Assembly (NCBI RefSeq): GCF_029016285.1
Contig: NZ_CP091975.1
Coordinates: 2,790,001-2,854,000 of the forward strand
From: Vibrio sp. DW001
GTDB taxonomy: Bacteria; Pseudomonadota; Gammaproteobacteria; Enterobacterales; Vibrionaceae
Reading direction: 5' to 3'
DNA: 64,000 nt
Shown: piece after piece, positions 49,762 through 57,652 of the stretch
How positions within the stretch are numbered: the first letter of the stretch is position 1
How the letters are laid out: each line of letters starts with the position of its first letter
Notes under the pieces: generated by a model
The model's input: only the letters and a program-made list of their open reading frames with translations
What the model was told of the DNA's origin: nothing
Database searches by the model: none
Translations under genes and position numbers: made by a program

Positions 49762-51507
49762 TTAAATTTGGCGGCTAATTTTATCAATTTCCTCGCGCCA
49801 TTGTTGTTGCAAGCTCGGTTTTTGATGTTTGGGTCTTCGTTGCAAATCCTCATCAAGTAGTGACTCTAGCTTTATCAAATACTCCAATAGTTGGTCTTCT
49901 CCAGACAAAACCTCATTTGAAGAAAAGGATTCCTCTGTTGCTATTGAAACGTTGTTGTCCATTAGCTGCTCTGGGTGCTCTGTCATTCTCAGGTATACCT
50001 CTTCCACAGACAGGTATTCAGTGAGGGTTCCATTTTGAATAAGCCAGAATCGATTACAACTTTGTTCAATTAAGCTGCGATCGTGGCTTACCAACACCGT
50101 TGCCCCTTTAAACTGGTTGAGTGTTTCAATAAGCTCCTCTTTTCCATCCATGTCTAAATGATTGGTAGGTTCATCAAGAAATAACAAGTGATACCTTGCT
50201 AGAGTGAGTCCGATAAACAGTAATCTAGCTCTTTCTCCCCCACTAAGCGATGCAACGTTCTGGCCGTGTCTAGCATATTCGAAGCCCGCACTGATTAAGG
50301 CTCGTTTGCTCTGCTCATTACTGATTAAAGCAAACCTGCATAGTGCGTCACTCAGCGTGTCTAGATCATCAAGTTGCTCTAACGACTGGTCGTAGTAGCC
50401 TAAGCGACAGCGGTCATGGAAGGTCACAGGCCACTCCGTGCTTTCTGGGGTTAATTCTGCCTGGCCTTCTTTTAACAGGTAGAGCCGATGCAAAAGGTTT
50501 AGTAACGTTGATTTACCACAGCCGTTGCTACCCAAAACGGCTATCCTGTCCCCACTTTTAATGCGTATTTCTGCCAAATCAAAGAGAGCTAGATTGCTTT
50601 GCGGTGGCTTGATTGTACAAGGGGCGATCTCCATTAAGCGGTTCGCTGGTAAAGCGTCACCTTGAAGCTGCAAGCGCCAAGGCGAGCCTTCACTAAGTTC
50701 GGTTTGTTCCTCTTCTAAGCGCTCTTTTTTGGCATACATGGTTTTGGCTTTGCGAGCCAAATCCTCGTTGTCGTAAACCTTTCCCCAGACGGCTAGTCGC
50801 TTAGCACTTTTTTCTATGCGGTTGATTTCCTTTTGTTCATTAAGGTGACGAGCTTTGTCTTGATCATCTTTTTCTTTCAGCGCTTTTCTTGCTTGCGAAC
50901 AAGGCAGATCAAAATGATGAAGCGATTGATCGCGCAGAACCCACGTTATATTGGTCGCGGCGTCTAGCAGGGTTTGATCGTGAGAAACCAACACGAAAGA
51001 TCCCTTCCATTGTGACAGGAACTGTTCTAACCATAGGAGTGAAGGGAGGTCTAAATGGTTGCTTGGTTCGTCGAGCAATAACAAATCAGGCTCAGTAATG
51101 ATAGCTCTGGCAAGTAGAAGTCGCATTTGCTGACCACCACTGCAATTCGATACTGGCATTTGCCAATCGGATTCAGAAAAAGCGAGTTCAGTTAAAAGGA
51201 GCTCTGCACGCCAATAGTCATCTTCGACAAGTGTTTCAGCCAGTGCTCCAAGAACTGTCTTGGTTTGCAATTCGTACGGAATTTGCTGTTCAACATAACT
51301 AATTAGACATTGTTTTGCCTTAGCGATATGCCCTTCACTTGGTTCATATTGCTCACTAAGCAGTTTGAGCAGTGAACTTTTTCCACAACCGTTATGACCA
51401 ATAAGACCAATTTTATTACCGCGATTTATGGAGAAAGTTAGCTCTTTGAACAGAGCGGTAGACGTGTAGGAAAGGGTTAGGGATTGTGCTGTTATAAAAG
51501 TACTCAT
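49762..51507 (-). CDS. ABC-F family ATPase
   Basis: A 581-residue soluble protein with two ATP-binding cassettes joined by a charged linker and no membrane domain. Walker A motifs are GHNGCGKSS and GSNGCGKST, signatures SGGQQ and SGGER, Walker B/H-loop LLLDEPSNHLD and FLDEPTNHLD. ABC-F proteins act on ribosomes, some giving antibiotic resistance. Which target it protects is not shown. ATG 51507 is preferred over an upstream TTG at 51519. Its C-terminal about 60 residues are a charged helix. Confidence 0.92.
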   Translation of the reverse strand: MSTFITAQSLTLSYTSTALFKELTFSINRGNKIGLIGHNGCGKSSLLKLLSEQYEPSEGHIAKAKQCLISYVEQQIPYELQTKTVLGALAETLVEDDYWRAELLLTELAFSESDWQMPVSNCSGGQQMRLLLARAIITEPDLLLLDEPSNHLDLPSLLWLEQFLSQWKGSFVLVSHDQTLLDAATNITWVLRDQSLHHFDLPCSQARKALKEKDDQDKARHLNEQKEINRIEKSAKRLAVWGKVYDNEDLARKAKTMYAKKERLEEEQTELSEGSPWRLQLQGDALPANRLMEIAPCTIKPPQSNLALFDLAEIRIKSGDRIAVLGSNGCGKSTLLNLLHRLYLLKEGQAELTPESTEWPVTFHDRCRLGYYDQSLEQLDDLDTLSDALCRFALISNEQSKRALISAGFEYARHGQNVASLSGGERARLLFIGLTLARYHLLFLDEPTNHLDMDGKEELIETLNQFKGATVLVSHDRSLIEQSCNRFWLIQNGTLTEYLSVEEVYLRMTEHPEQLMDNNVSIATEESFSSNEVLSGEDQLLEYLIKLESLLDEDLQRRPKHQKPSLQQQWREEIDKISRQI

Positions 51508-51831
51508 ATTTTTTCTCAAGAATTTTGGGCATAAAGCCTCACTGTCAAAGTTGACAATAATTCTTCGAGCTTGAGGGAAAGTACTCGGATGGCGTTATTC
51601 GCCGAAGGTAATTATTCGCTCAAGTCGAGATTATCGCAACGCGATATCAATAACTCTTGAGCGAGCCTTCATGCCAAATAAGCGTGGGTTGATCGAACAC
51701 CACAATGACATAATTTCCTCCTTAGTTTAGTTGTGAAAATGTAACCACTTTCAATTATTCAATAACGCGCATTTTATCGCCGGTTTAAACATTGTAAAGA
51801 GATTTAGATCAGAAAATACATACTTGCGTTG
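51508..51831. other. Intergenic region upstream of the ABC-F gene
   Basis: About 320 bases without a gene. It includes several partly complementary stretches (AATAATTCTTCGAGC, TCGAAGTATTC-like) that could form leader structure as known for some ABC-F genes, but no definite leader peptide was established by eye. Confidence 0.35.
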
Positions 51832-52120
51832 TCACGTGATTATTAAGTTGTATTCAACTGTACTTTCACCGCTAGAACCTATCATTTTAAAACCAAGTTT
51901 CTTCAGAATGGACGCACTACTAACGTTCCAGTTATGAACTCCTGCGCACACAACCTCGGCAACCTTCACTTTGATTATGAAAGCGCAAAGATTCGCACAT
52001 TTGAGTTGCTATTCCTTGCCTCCACGGTTCAGGACCTACCCAATAGGCCAAAGCGAGGCGATTTTCCTGTGGAAGCAGAGTAACCTGTCCGACGGCTACT
52101 GAATCCAATAAACATAAGAC
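51832..52120 (-). pseudogene. Frameshifted GNAT acetyltransferase
   Basis: The minus strand encodes a GNAT fold in two frames. The first part reads VAVGQVTLLPQENRLALAYW and VGPEPWRQGIATQMCESL; the second, in another frame, reads KVKVAEVVCAGVHNWN and ASILKKLGFKMIG and ends at TGA at 51832. The shift lies near 51980. No start codon exists upstream (TAG in frame), so the N-terminus is lost as well. A once-functional acetyltransferase of RimJ/RimL type is inferred. Confidence 0.75.
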
Positions 52121-52232
52121 CTAAGAACTTATCTCATGATATTAACTTGTTAGCAATACAAGCATCTCGCAATATACGTCACATCGTCGAAATCACTTCA
52201 CTGCATCAACTGTTAAATTATGAATAATAAAA

Positions 52233-52248
52233 TTTGATACAAATCACA
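52233..52248. promoter_or_regulatory. Candidate CRP site (distal) of the PTS-PFK operon
   Basis: TTTGAT-ACAA-ATCACA; the right half is exact and the left half has one mismatch to TGTGAT. It is 152 bases upstream of the first gene. Confidence 0.45.
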
Positions 52249-52324
52249 AAACAAGACCCTCATCACATATATAAACACATTTATTAAAGACGTAGATCCC
52301 AAAATGGCATGTCAACCATACATT

Positions 52325-52342
52325 TAGTGATCTTCATCACTT
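52325..52342. promoter_or_regulatory. Candidate CRP site and promoter of the PTS-PFK operon
   Basis: AGTGA-TCTTCA-TCACT keeps the CRP core GTGA-N6-TCAC. A perfect -10 hexamer TATAAT follows at 52352-52357, 43 bases before the first gene. The spacing to the inferred start is shorter than the usual class II geometry, so the site may act as a repressor-like or overlapping site. Confidence 0.5.
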
Positions 52343-52399
52343 TTTACGAATTATAATGCGTGCACAATAGATACATAGATATTATTAAGGACGTTAAAT

Positions 52400-53380
52400 A
52401 TGCGAATAGCGCTTACAGTGAGTGGTGGAGATTCCACTGGAATAAATAACTTCATATTCCAAATAGCAAAGTTAACGAATGCTGAAATAACCATATTTAA
52501 TGGTGGAATTAATGGATTACTTGAAAATAATCATACGGTTGTTTCATATCGTGATTTACTCGACTTTTCCACATCATCAATGCCAATTATTTCTGCCGGG
52601 AGGACCGAGCGAAATCTAAAAGAAAGTGAATATTTACAAATCGTCAAAAATTTAAAATCCAACAAAATTGATTTATTAATTCTTGCTGGTGGCGATGGTT
52701 CAATGTTGTTTCTTAAAGCACTAACCGATTACGGAGTTAATTGCTTTGGGGTTGGTATGACCATTGATAATGACATTGAAGGAAGTCAATACACCATCGG
52801 TTTCTCAACTGCTTGCGAACAAGTATTGAAAGAAGTCGCCAAACTGAGAAATACAGGTCGAGCACTACCTAACCGAGTATTTATGGTGGAAGTTTTAGGC
52901 GCGTACTGCGGGGAATTAACCTTGCAATCCGCCATAAAATCTAACGCTGATTTTGCGTTAATACCTGAGCACCAGATTCCAATTCGGGAATTAGCACGCA
53001 AAGTTAACGACAAATTAACGACTCAAAACTCGGTAGTGATTTTATGCTCTGAGAGTTACACCGATGAGTATGTATCTGGATTCCAGGGTGCCATTGATAC
53101 TGTAATAAAGAAACTAGAACCTTTAATTAGTGTAAGAATTCGAAAAAGCATTATGGGTTTTAGTTTAAGAAATGGAGATCCAACAACTGAAGAAATATAT
53201 CAAAGTACAAGCCTAGCTAATGAATTAGTGCACTGTATTAATTCTGGAATGGTTAATAAAGCAATAGTAATAAATTATGCCAATAAGCCTATACCTATTG
53301 ACTTAGATAGTGTCAAAAGTCGTCGAGTGGATATTGATGGGCATTATTTTAACCTAGCTCGAGAATTAAAAATAATATAA
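52400..53380 (+). CDS. Phosphofructokinase-family sugar-phosphate kinase
   Basis: A 326-residue PfkA-type protein. It keeps the ATP loop (VSGGDSTGINN), GGDGS at 97-101, the catalytic TIDND at 121-125, R248 and R257 (E. coli R243, R252 equivalents). It lacks two residues that hold the 6-phosphate of fructose 6-phosphate: E. coli R162 is A168 (LGAYCGELTL) and H249 is F254 (IMGFSLRNGD). The allosteric arginines are not recognisable. A different phosphosugar is inferred, the product being a bisphosphate for the aldolase encoded downstream. First gene of the PTS operon. Confidence 0.88.
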   Translation: MRIALTVSGGDSTGINNFIFQIAKLTNAEITIFNGGINGLLENNHTVVSYRDLLDFSTSSMPIISAGRTERNLKESEYLQIVKNLKSNKIDLLILAGGDGSMLFLKALTDYGVNCFGVGMTIDNDIEGSQYTIGFSTACEQVLKEVAKLRNTGRALPNRVFMVEVLGAYCGELTLQSAIKSNADFALIPEHQIPIRELARKVNDKLTTQNSVVILCSESYTDEYVSGFQGAIDTVIKKLEPLISVRIRKSIMGFSLRNGDPTTEEIYQSTSLANELVHCINSGMVNKAIVINYANKPIPIDLDSVKSRRVDIDGHYFNLARELKII

Positions 53381-53389
53381 GGATAAAAG

Positions 53390-53686
53390 ATGAGTATTAA
53401 AGTTTTATGTGTATGCGGTGCTGGCCTTGGTTCTAGTTTTGCAATTGAAATGGCAGCAAATGCTGTACTAGAAGAAATGGGCATTGATGCTGATTTAGAT
53501 CACACCACAGTTTCAGAAGCCGTAGCTTTAGATTTTGACATCATGCTAACTCAAAAGACGTTTGCAGATTCGATGCGTGAAGGTATGTCACAAGAACGAG
53601 TTGATAAAATCATCGTCTTACATAGATTGACAGATAAAGTGGAAATTAGAGAAAAAATCACAGCCTTACTGGAAAATAATAAGTAA
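53390..53686 (+). CDS. PTS ascorbate/lactose-type IIB component
   Basis: A 98-residue IIB protein of the UlaB/SgaB type with the phospho-Cys loop at the N-terminus (VLCVCGAGLGSS, Cys 9 most likely). It accepts phosphate from the IIA at 56462 and phosphorylates the sugar brought in by the IIC at 53910. The stop codon TAA is part of the first heptanucleotide repeat unit that follows, so the last codons are within the repeat. Confidence 0.9.
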   Translation: MSIKVLCVCGAGLGSSFAIEMAANAVLEEMGIDADLDHTTVSEAVALDFDIMLTQKTFADSMREGMSQERVDKIIVLHRLTDKVEIREKITALLENNK

Positions 53687-53768
53687 TAAGTAATAAGTAA
53701 TAAGTAATAAGTAATAAGTAATAAGTAATAAGCAATAAGCAATAAGCAATAAGCAATAAGCAATAAGT
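53678..53768 (+). repeat. Heptanucleotide tandem repeat in a PTS operon
   Basis: Thirteen uninterrupted 7-base units: seven AATAAGT, five AATAAGC and one AATAAGT (91 bases). The array contains the stop codon of IIB and ends 141 bases before IIC. Two blocks of identical variants suggest slippage expansion. Every unit contains TAA. It is followed by short AT-rich inverted repeats around TAGCTA (53803-53826). Unit number may vary between strains and change IIB-IIC message spacing. Confidence 0.95.
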
Positions 53769-53909
53769 AAAAAAATAAACAACCAATTAATCTACCAATT
53801 AAATAGCTAGCTATATAGTTAGCTATTCAATCAGCTATATAAAATAAATAGATAACCAAATAGATAACTAACAATTACTTACACTCCAATAACTCAAGAG
53901 GTATTTACT

Positions 53910-55280
53910 ATGGGTGCAATATTTGATTTTATTGTAAAAGATCTGCTCGGTCAGGCATCTATTCTCATCGCTTTGATGGCAATGATAGGCCTGATTGTAC
54001 AAAGAAAACCTACTGGAAAAATCATCGAAGGAACATTCAAAACTTTATTAGGCTTTATGGTAATGATGGCGGGTATTAACATCGTCGTTGCTACATTAAC
54101 CTTTTTGAATGACATTTTTACCAACGGTTTCGGCATGACCGGTTATGTGACTGATGTTGGTGCTATTGCTGGCATCGCAGCGAAAGAGCTCGGTACTGAA
54201 GTAGCATTAACTCTGATTGTCATTTTTGCTGTTAACATCCTAGTTGCTCGCTTTAGTCCTTGGAAGTACATATTCCTAACAGGCCAAGCATTGTTATGGA
54301 TGGCTACTATTGGTGCCGTTATGGGATATAAAGCAGGGCTTACTGGTCTTCCTTTAATCTTAGTCGGTGGTATTTTCGGCGGTATCATGGCTGTGATAAT
54401 GCCAGCTATTGCCCAACCTGTTGTTCGGAAAATTACAGGCTCTGATGACATCGCATTAGGTCATTTCTGTACGATTGGTTACATGTTCCAAGCTGCTGTT
54501 GCAAAAGTAGTCGGTAAAGGTTCTAGATCTACTGAAGATTTGGTGCTTCCGGAATCAATGAAATATTTGTCTGACACATACGTATCAATGGCTGTAGTCA
54601 TGGTTCCAATGTACATTATTCCGACTATCGCTGCTGGTCCAGAAATGATAGCAACTTATGCTGGTCAGATGAATTACATCATGTATGCATTCATTCAAGC
54701 AATTCAGTTTGTTACCGGTGTTTTTGTTTTATTAACAGGTGTTCGCCTTCTAATTAGCTCCCTTGTACCTGCATTTCAGGGGATTGCCGCTCGCCTTGTG
54801 CCAAATGCCAAACCCGCTCTAGATTGCCCGGTCTTATTCCCATATGCACCAAATGCAGTAATAGTGGGTTTCCTCGCGACAACAGTTGGCTCCATTATTG
54901 GCATGTTGGTATTCCCTATGTTCGGTCTAGCCATGATTCTACCTGGGCTACTAACGAACTTTTTTGCAGGGGGTACAGCAGGTATCTTCGGTAACGCAAT
55001 GGGAGGGCGTCGTGGTGCCATCATTGGCGGTGTCGCTCATGGTTTATTTATTACGTTCCTACCAGCAATCCTCATTCCACTACTAGAAAGTTATGGTTTC
55101 ATAGGCGTAACGTTCTCTGATTCTGACGTTATCTCGACGGGTCTATTACTGGGCCATGCATTTAACGGTAATTGGATGTTTGTTATCGGCTTTGTAGCTT
55201 TCTGTGCTGCTATTGCTACTTTCGTAAACCTAGGTATCAAGAAAGAAAATAAAGCTTCAAGCCAAACAGCTAAGGCTTAA
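53910..55280 (+). CDS. PTS ascorbate-type IIC permease
   Basis: A 456-residue membrane protein of the UlaA/SgaT family with about eleven hydrophobic segments and the family stretch DCPVLFPYAPNAVIVGFLAT. E. coli UlaA (about 465 residues) carries L-ascorbate. Here the neighbours are a sugar-phosphate kinase and an aldolase rather than the ascorbate catabolic genes, so a different substrate is likely. It is preceded by AAGAGGT and followed by an intrinsic terminator. Confidence 0.92.
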   Translation: MGAIFDFIVKDLLGQASILIALMAMIGLIVQRKPTGKIIEGTFKTLLGFMVMMAGINIVVATLTFLNDIFTNGFGMTGYVTDVGAIAGIAAKELGTEVALTLIVIFAVNILVARFSPWKYIFLTGQALLWMATIGAVMGYKAGLTGLPLILVGGIFGGIMAVIMPAIAQPVVRKITGSDDIALGHFCTIGYMFQAAVAKVVGKGSRSTEDLVLPESMKYLSDTYVSMAVVMVPMYIIPTIAAGPEMIATYAGQMNYIMYAFIQAIQFVTGVFVLLTGVRLLISSLVPAFQGIAARLVPNAKPALDCPVLFPYAPNAVIVGFLATTVGSIIGMLVFPMFGLAMILPGLLTNFFAGGTAGIFGNAMGGRRGAIIGGVAHGLFITFLPAILIPLLESYGFIGVTFSDSDVISTGLLLGHAFNGNWMFVIGFVAFCAAIATFVNLGIKKENKASSQTAKA

Positions 55281-55291
55281 CTAACTATCAT

Positions 55292-55324
55292 TGGTAGCCA
55301 GCCTCTGGCTACCATTTTTTATTT
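55292..55324 (+). terminator. Intrinsic terminator inside the PTS operon
   Basis: Stem TGGTAGCCAG / CTGGCTACCA with a CCT loop and TTTTTTATTT tail, ending 13 bases before the aldolase start codon. It is a textbook terminator, so transcription of the aldolase, IIA and kinase genes needs read-through or their own promoter. AAAGGA between it and the ATG serves as ribosome binding site. Confidence 0.9.
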
Positions 55325-55337
55325 AAAGGATTATCGA

Positions 55338-56180
55338 ATGAAACTTAAGAATTTTACAGAACTCAATGCAATTTCAAAAGAACGTGGTTTTAATGCTATC
55401 GGCTCATTTAACTTACATAATTTAGAAGCGCTCCCTGCTTATTTTTCAGCAGCTGTTGAAACAAATACACCGTTGATGATTCAAATTTCTACAGGTACAG
55501 CAAAGTTTCTTGGTTACGAGTTATTAGTTGATTCAGTAAAATCGTTATCACGCACGCATAATGTGCCTGCTTGCTTACACCTTGACCACTGCTCAATTAT
55601 TGATGACATTCAAGTAGCTATTGATGCTGGCTTTAGTTCCGTTATGTATGATGGTTCTCACCTTCCTATAAGAGAAAATATTGCCAATACAAAGAAGGTA
55701 ATTGATATCGCAAAACCGCTTAACATCACGGTAGAAGCAGAACTTGGCGCAATTGGCGGAGCAGAAGACGGTCAAGCTATTGCTGACGAGGATATCGCGT
55801 TTACCAAAGTCGAGGACGCAGTTAAGCTCCTCAGTGAAGCCCCTGTGGATATGCTCGCTGTTAGTATCGGTACAGTCCATGGTTCCTACACTGCCAAAAC
55901 AGATATCCAACACGATTTACTTTGTGAGATAGCTAAAGCAACATCAACTCCGTTGGTACTACATGGTGGTACCGGTGTAAGCAATGATGACATGCATTTT
56001 GTGGTTAAAAATGGAATCGACAAAGTGAATGTTGGCACTGAAATGAATGTTCAGTGGGTAAGAAAATGCAAAGAAACTTTTGAATCAGGTAAGGTCAACG
56101 ATTCGGTAAGAAAATTTCTAATTCCGGCTAATGAGGCAGTTAAGAACACCTTAGTGGATAAAATTAGCTTATTTAAATAA
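55338..56180 (+). CDS. Class II ketose-bisphosphate aldolase
   Basis: A 280-residue zinc aldolase of the FbaA/GatY/KbaY family. Zn ligands and catalytic residues are in LHLDHC, VEAELG, SIGTVHGSY and LVLHGGTGV; the phosphate site is in KVNVGTEMN. It splits a ketose 1,6-bisphosphate into two triose phosphates. Whether it prefers fructose, tagatose or another isomer is not clear from sequence. The neighbouring PFK-like kinase is its likely source of substrate. Confidence 0.92.
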   Translation: MKLKNFTELNAISKERGFNAIGSFNLHNLEALPAYFSAAVETNTPLMIQISTGTAKFLGYELLVDSVKSLSRTHNVPACLHLDHCSIIDDIQVAIDAGFSSVMYDGSHLPIRENIANTKKVIDIAKPLNITVEAELGAIGGAEDGQAIADEDIAFTKVEDAVKLLSEAPVDMLAVSIGTVHGSYTAKTDIQHDLLCEIAKATSTPLVLHGGTGVSNDDMHFVVKNGIDKVNVGTEMNVQWVRKCKETFESGKVNDSVRKFLIPANEAVKNTLVDKISLFK

Positions 56181-56188
56181 GGGTTGTT

Positions 56189-56455
56189 ATGGGATGGTTT
56201 AAAAACTTTTTTGGCAGTAGCAAACCAACTGAGCCTGTAGATGAAACTCAAGCTTCGACCTTGTATTCTGAGATAAGAGCTTTAGAAGTTGTTCTTGAAG
56301 AAGACGATTCGGATTCCGAAGTCCACAAAGAGTTGATGAAAAAATATAATAGAGCCGTGTCTGTGTATGCTTCATGTCCGTCATTCAACCAACACATTGA
56401 CGAAACATTTGAGAAGATTGAATCACTGCGCGGTGTCATAAGAAAAAATATGTGA
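56189..56455 (+). CDS. Small acidic protein of unknown function
   Basis: An 88-residue protein between the aldolase and IIA genes, with 8 and 6 base gaps, so it is a true operon member. It begins MGWFKNFFGSSKP, an amphipathic start, followed by an acidic helical part (ALEVVLEEDDSDSEVHKEL) and a second helix. No family is recognised. A regulatory or adaptor role for the PTS proteins is conceivable but not supported by any motif. Confidence 0.78.
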   Translation: MGWFKNFFGSSKPTEPVDETQASTLYSEIRALEVVLEEDDSDSEVHKELMKKYNRAVSVYASCPSFNQHIDETFEKIESLRGVIRKNM

Positions 56456-56461
56456 GGTCTT

Positions 56462-56899
56462 ATGTCAATAAAAGAAGCACTAATCAACGCAAATGCAATT
56501 CAAGTCGGTGTTGATTGTAAAGATTGGAAAGAAGTCATTGCTATTGCAGCAAAGCCATTATTGGTTTCGGGTAAGATTACGGACGCCTATATTGAAGGTA
56601 TCATTTCAAGCACAATAGAGCACGGTGCTTATTACGTCCTCGGTGAAGGTGTAGCGATACCCCATGCACGACCTGAATGTGGAGCATTGGATACAGGGTT
56701 TTCTATGGTGATATTAAAAACCCCTATTTCAATTGAGGGTTCTGAAGATGTTGATATTCTAGTTATGTTTAGTGCCAAAGACAGCAATAGTCATATTCAA
56801 GATGGCATCAAACAGATCGTTGAAATGTTGGATGATGATACCAAATTGCTAAGTTTGCGTAATGCAACGACAGTAAAGGAGGTAGTAGATTTACTATGA
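56462..56899 (+). CDS. PTS IIA component (fructose/ascorbate type)
   Basis: A 145-residue IIA protein with the phospho-His in VAIPHARPECG (His 68). The family (PTS EIIA type 2) includes UlaC, partner of ascorbate-type IIB and IIC. Its stop codon overlaps the start of the kinase gene (ATGA), so the two are translationally coupled. Confidence 0.92.
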   Translation: MSIKEALINANAIQVGVDCKDWKEVIAIAAKPLLVSGKITDAYIEGIISSTIEHGAYYVLGEGVAIPHARPECGALDTGFSMVILKTPISIEGSEDVDILVMFSAKDSNSHIQDGIKQIVEMLDDDTKLLSLRNATTVKEVVDLL

Positions 56900-57420
56900 G
56901 CACAAAGATCATTTTAGTTAATGGTGTCCCAGCGAGTGGTAAAAGTACAGTTGCTAAATTGATTGCATCACATATAGGTGCTGCTTATCTATCTGTTGAT
57001 ACATTCAAAGAACCTTTCATGAATATTTACACTGCATTAGATCGTGATTTTAATCGTGAATTGGGAAAGGCAGCTTATCAAGCCTTGTGGAATACTGTAA
57101 AAGACAATTCCGGCATTTTTGTTATTGATGCTTGGTTTGGCTTCCAACCAAAGGAAATATTAGAGGAATACCTTTCAGAGGTTAGTCCATGTACTGTGCT
57201 TGAAATCTGGAATAATATTGACTCTGACAATGTTGTAAAACGGTATAAAGTCCGTATTCCATTGCGGGATCACCGGCATCCTAAAGAAGAGTATCTTCCA
57301 CAACTTAGAAAGCTAAATGACTCCGCCGAACCGATGGGGATTGGTCTTACCTATATTGTGGATCAAAATAAACCATTGGATAATAATTCAATTACGTCAT
57401 GGATTGACGAAAATATTTAG
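56896..57420 (+). CDS. P-loop kinase of unknown substrate
   Basis: A 174-residue nucleoside-monophosphate/shikimate-kinase-like protein with Walker A VNGVPASGKST at 8-18, a DTFKEP segment and an Arg-rich lid (RYKVRIPLRDHRHP). Homologous folds include gluconate kinase and antibiotic phosphotransferases. Given the operon, phosphorylation of a sugar or sugar acid is likely, but the substrate is not readable. It overlaps IIA by 4 bases and is the last gene before a terminator. Confidence 0.82.
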   Translation: MSTKIILVNGVPASGKSTVAKLIASHIGAAYLSVDTFKEPFMNIYTALDRDFNRELGKAAYQALWNTVKDNSGIFVIDAWFGFQPKEILEEYLSEVSPCTVLEIWNNIDSDNVVKRYKVRIPLRDHRHPKEEYLPQLRKLNDSAEPMGIGLTYIVDQNKPLDNNSITSWIDENI

Positions 57421-57445
57421 TAATAAAAAGTTACCCGCAATGAAT

Positions 57446-57470
57446 GGCCCCCGATGAGGGGGCTCTTTTT
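57446..57470 (+). terminator. Terminator of the PTS-PFK operon
   Basis: Stem GCCCCC / GGGGGC around GATGA, followed by TCTTTTT. It is 26 bases after the kinase stop. Confidence 0.9.
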
Positions 57471-57600
57471 ATGTATCTAACCCTAAAACCGTCGCAGAGC
57501 TTGCTTATATCTATGGTCAAATAACAAAATAGTCGCCGACTGAGGCCGCCACTCTTTTTTCTGACTTTTCATAATAGATTATTGAGGGTGACGCCGTTTG

Positions 57601-57643
57601 CAAGCCTTAACTAACACGTTTACAGATTGTCAGTTAAGGCTTG
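57601..57643. terminator. Hairpin after frdD
   Basis: A 12-bp perfect inverted repeat (CAAGCCTTAACT / AGTTAAGGCTTG) with a 19-base loop, 9 bases beyond the frdD stop on the minus strand. No T run follows, so it may stabilise the message end or need a factor for termination. Confidence 0.5.
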
Positions 57644-57652
57644 AAGGCATGG

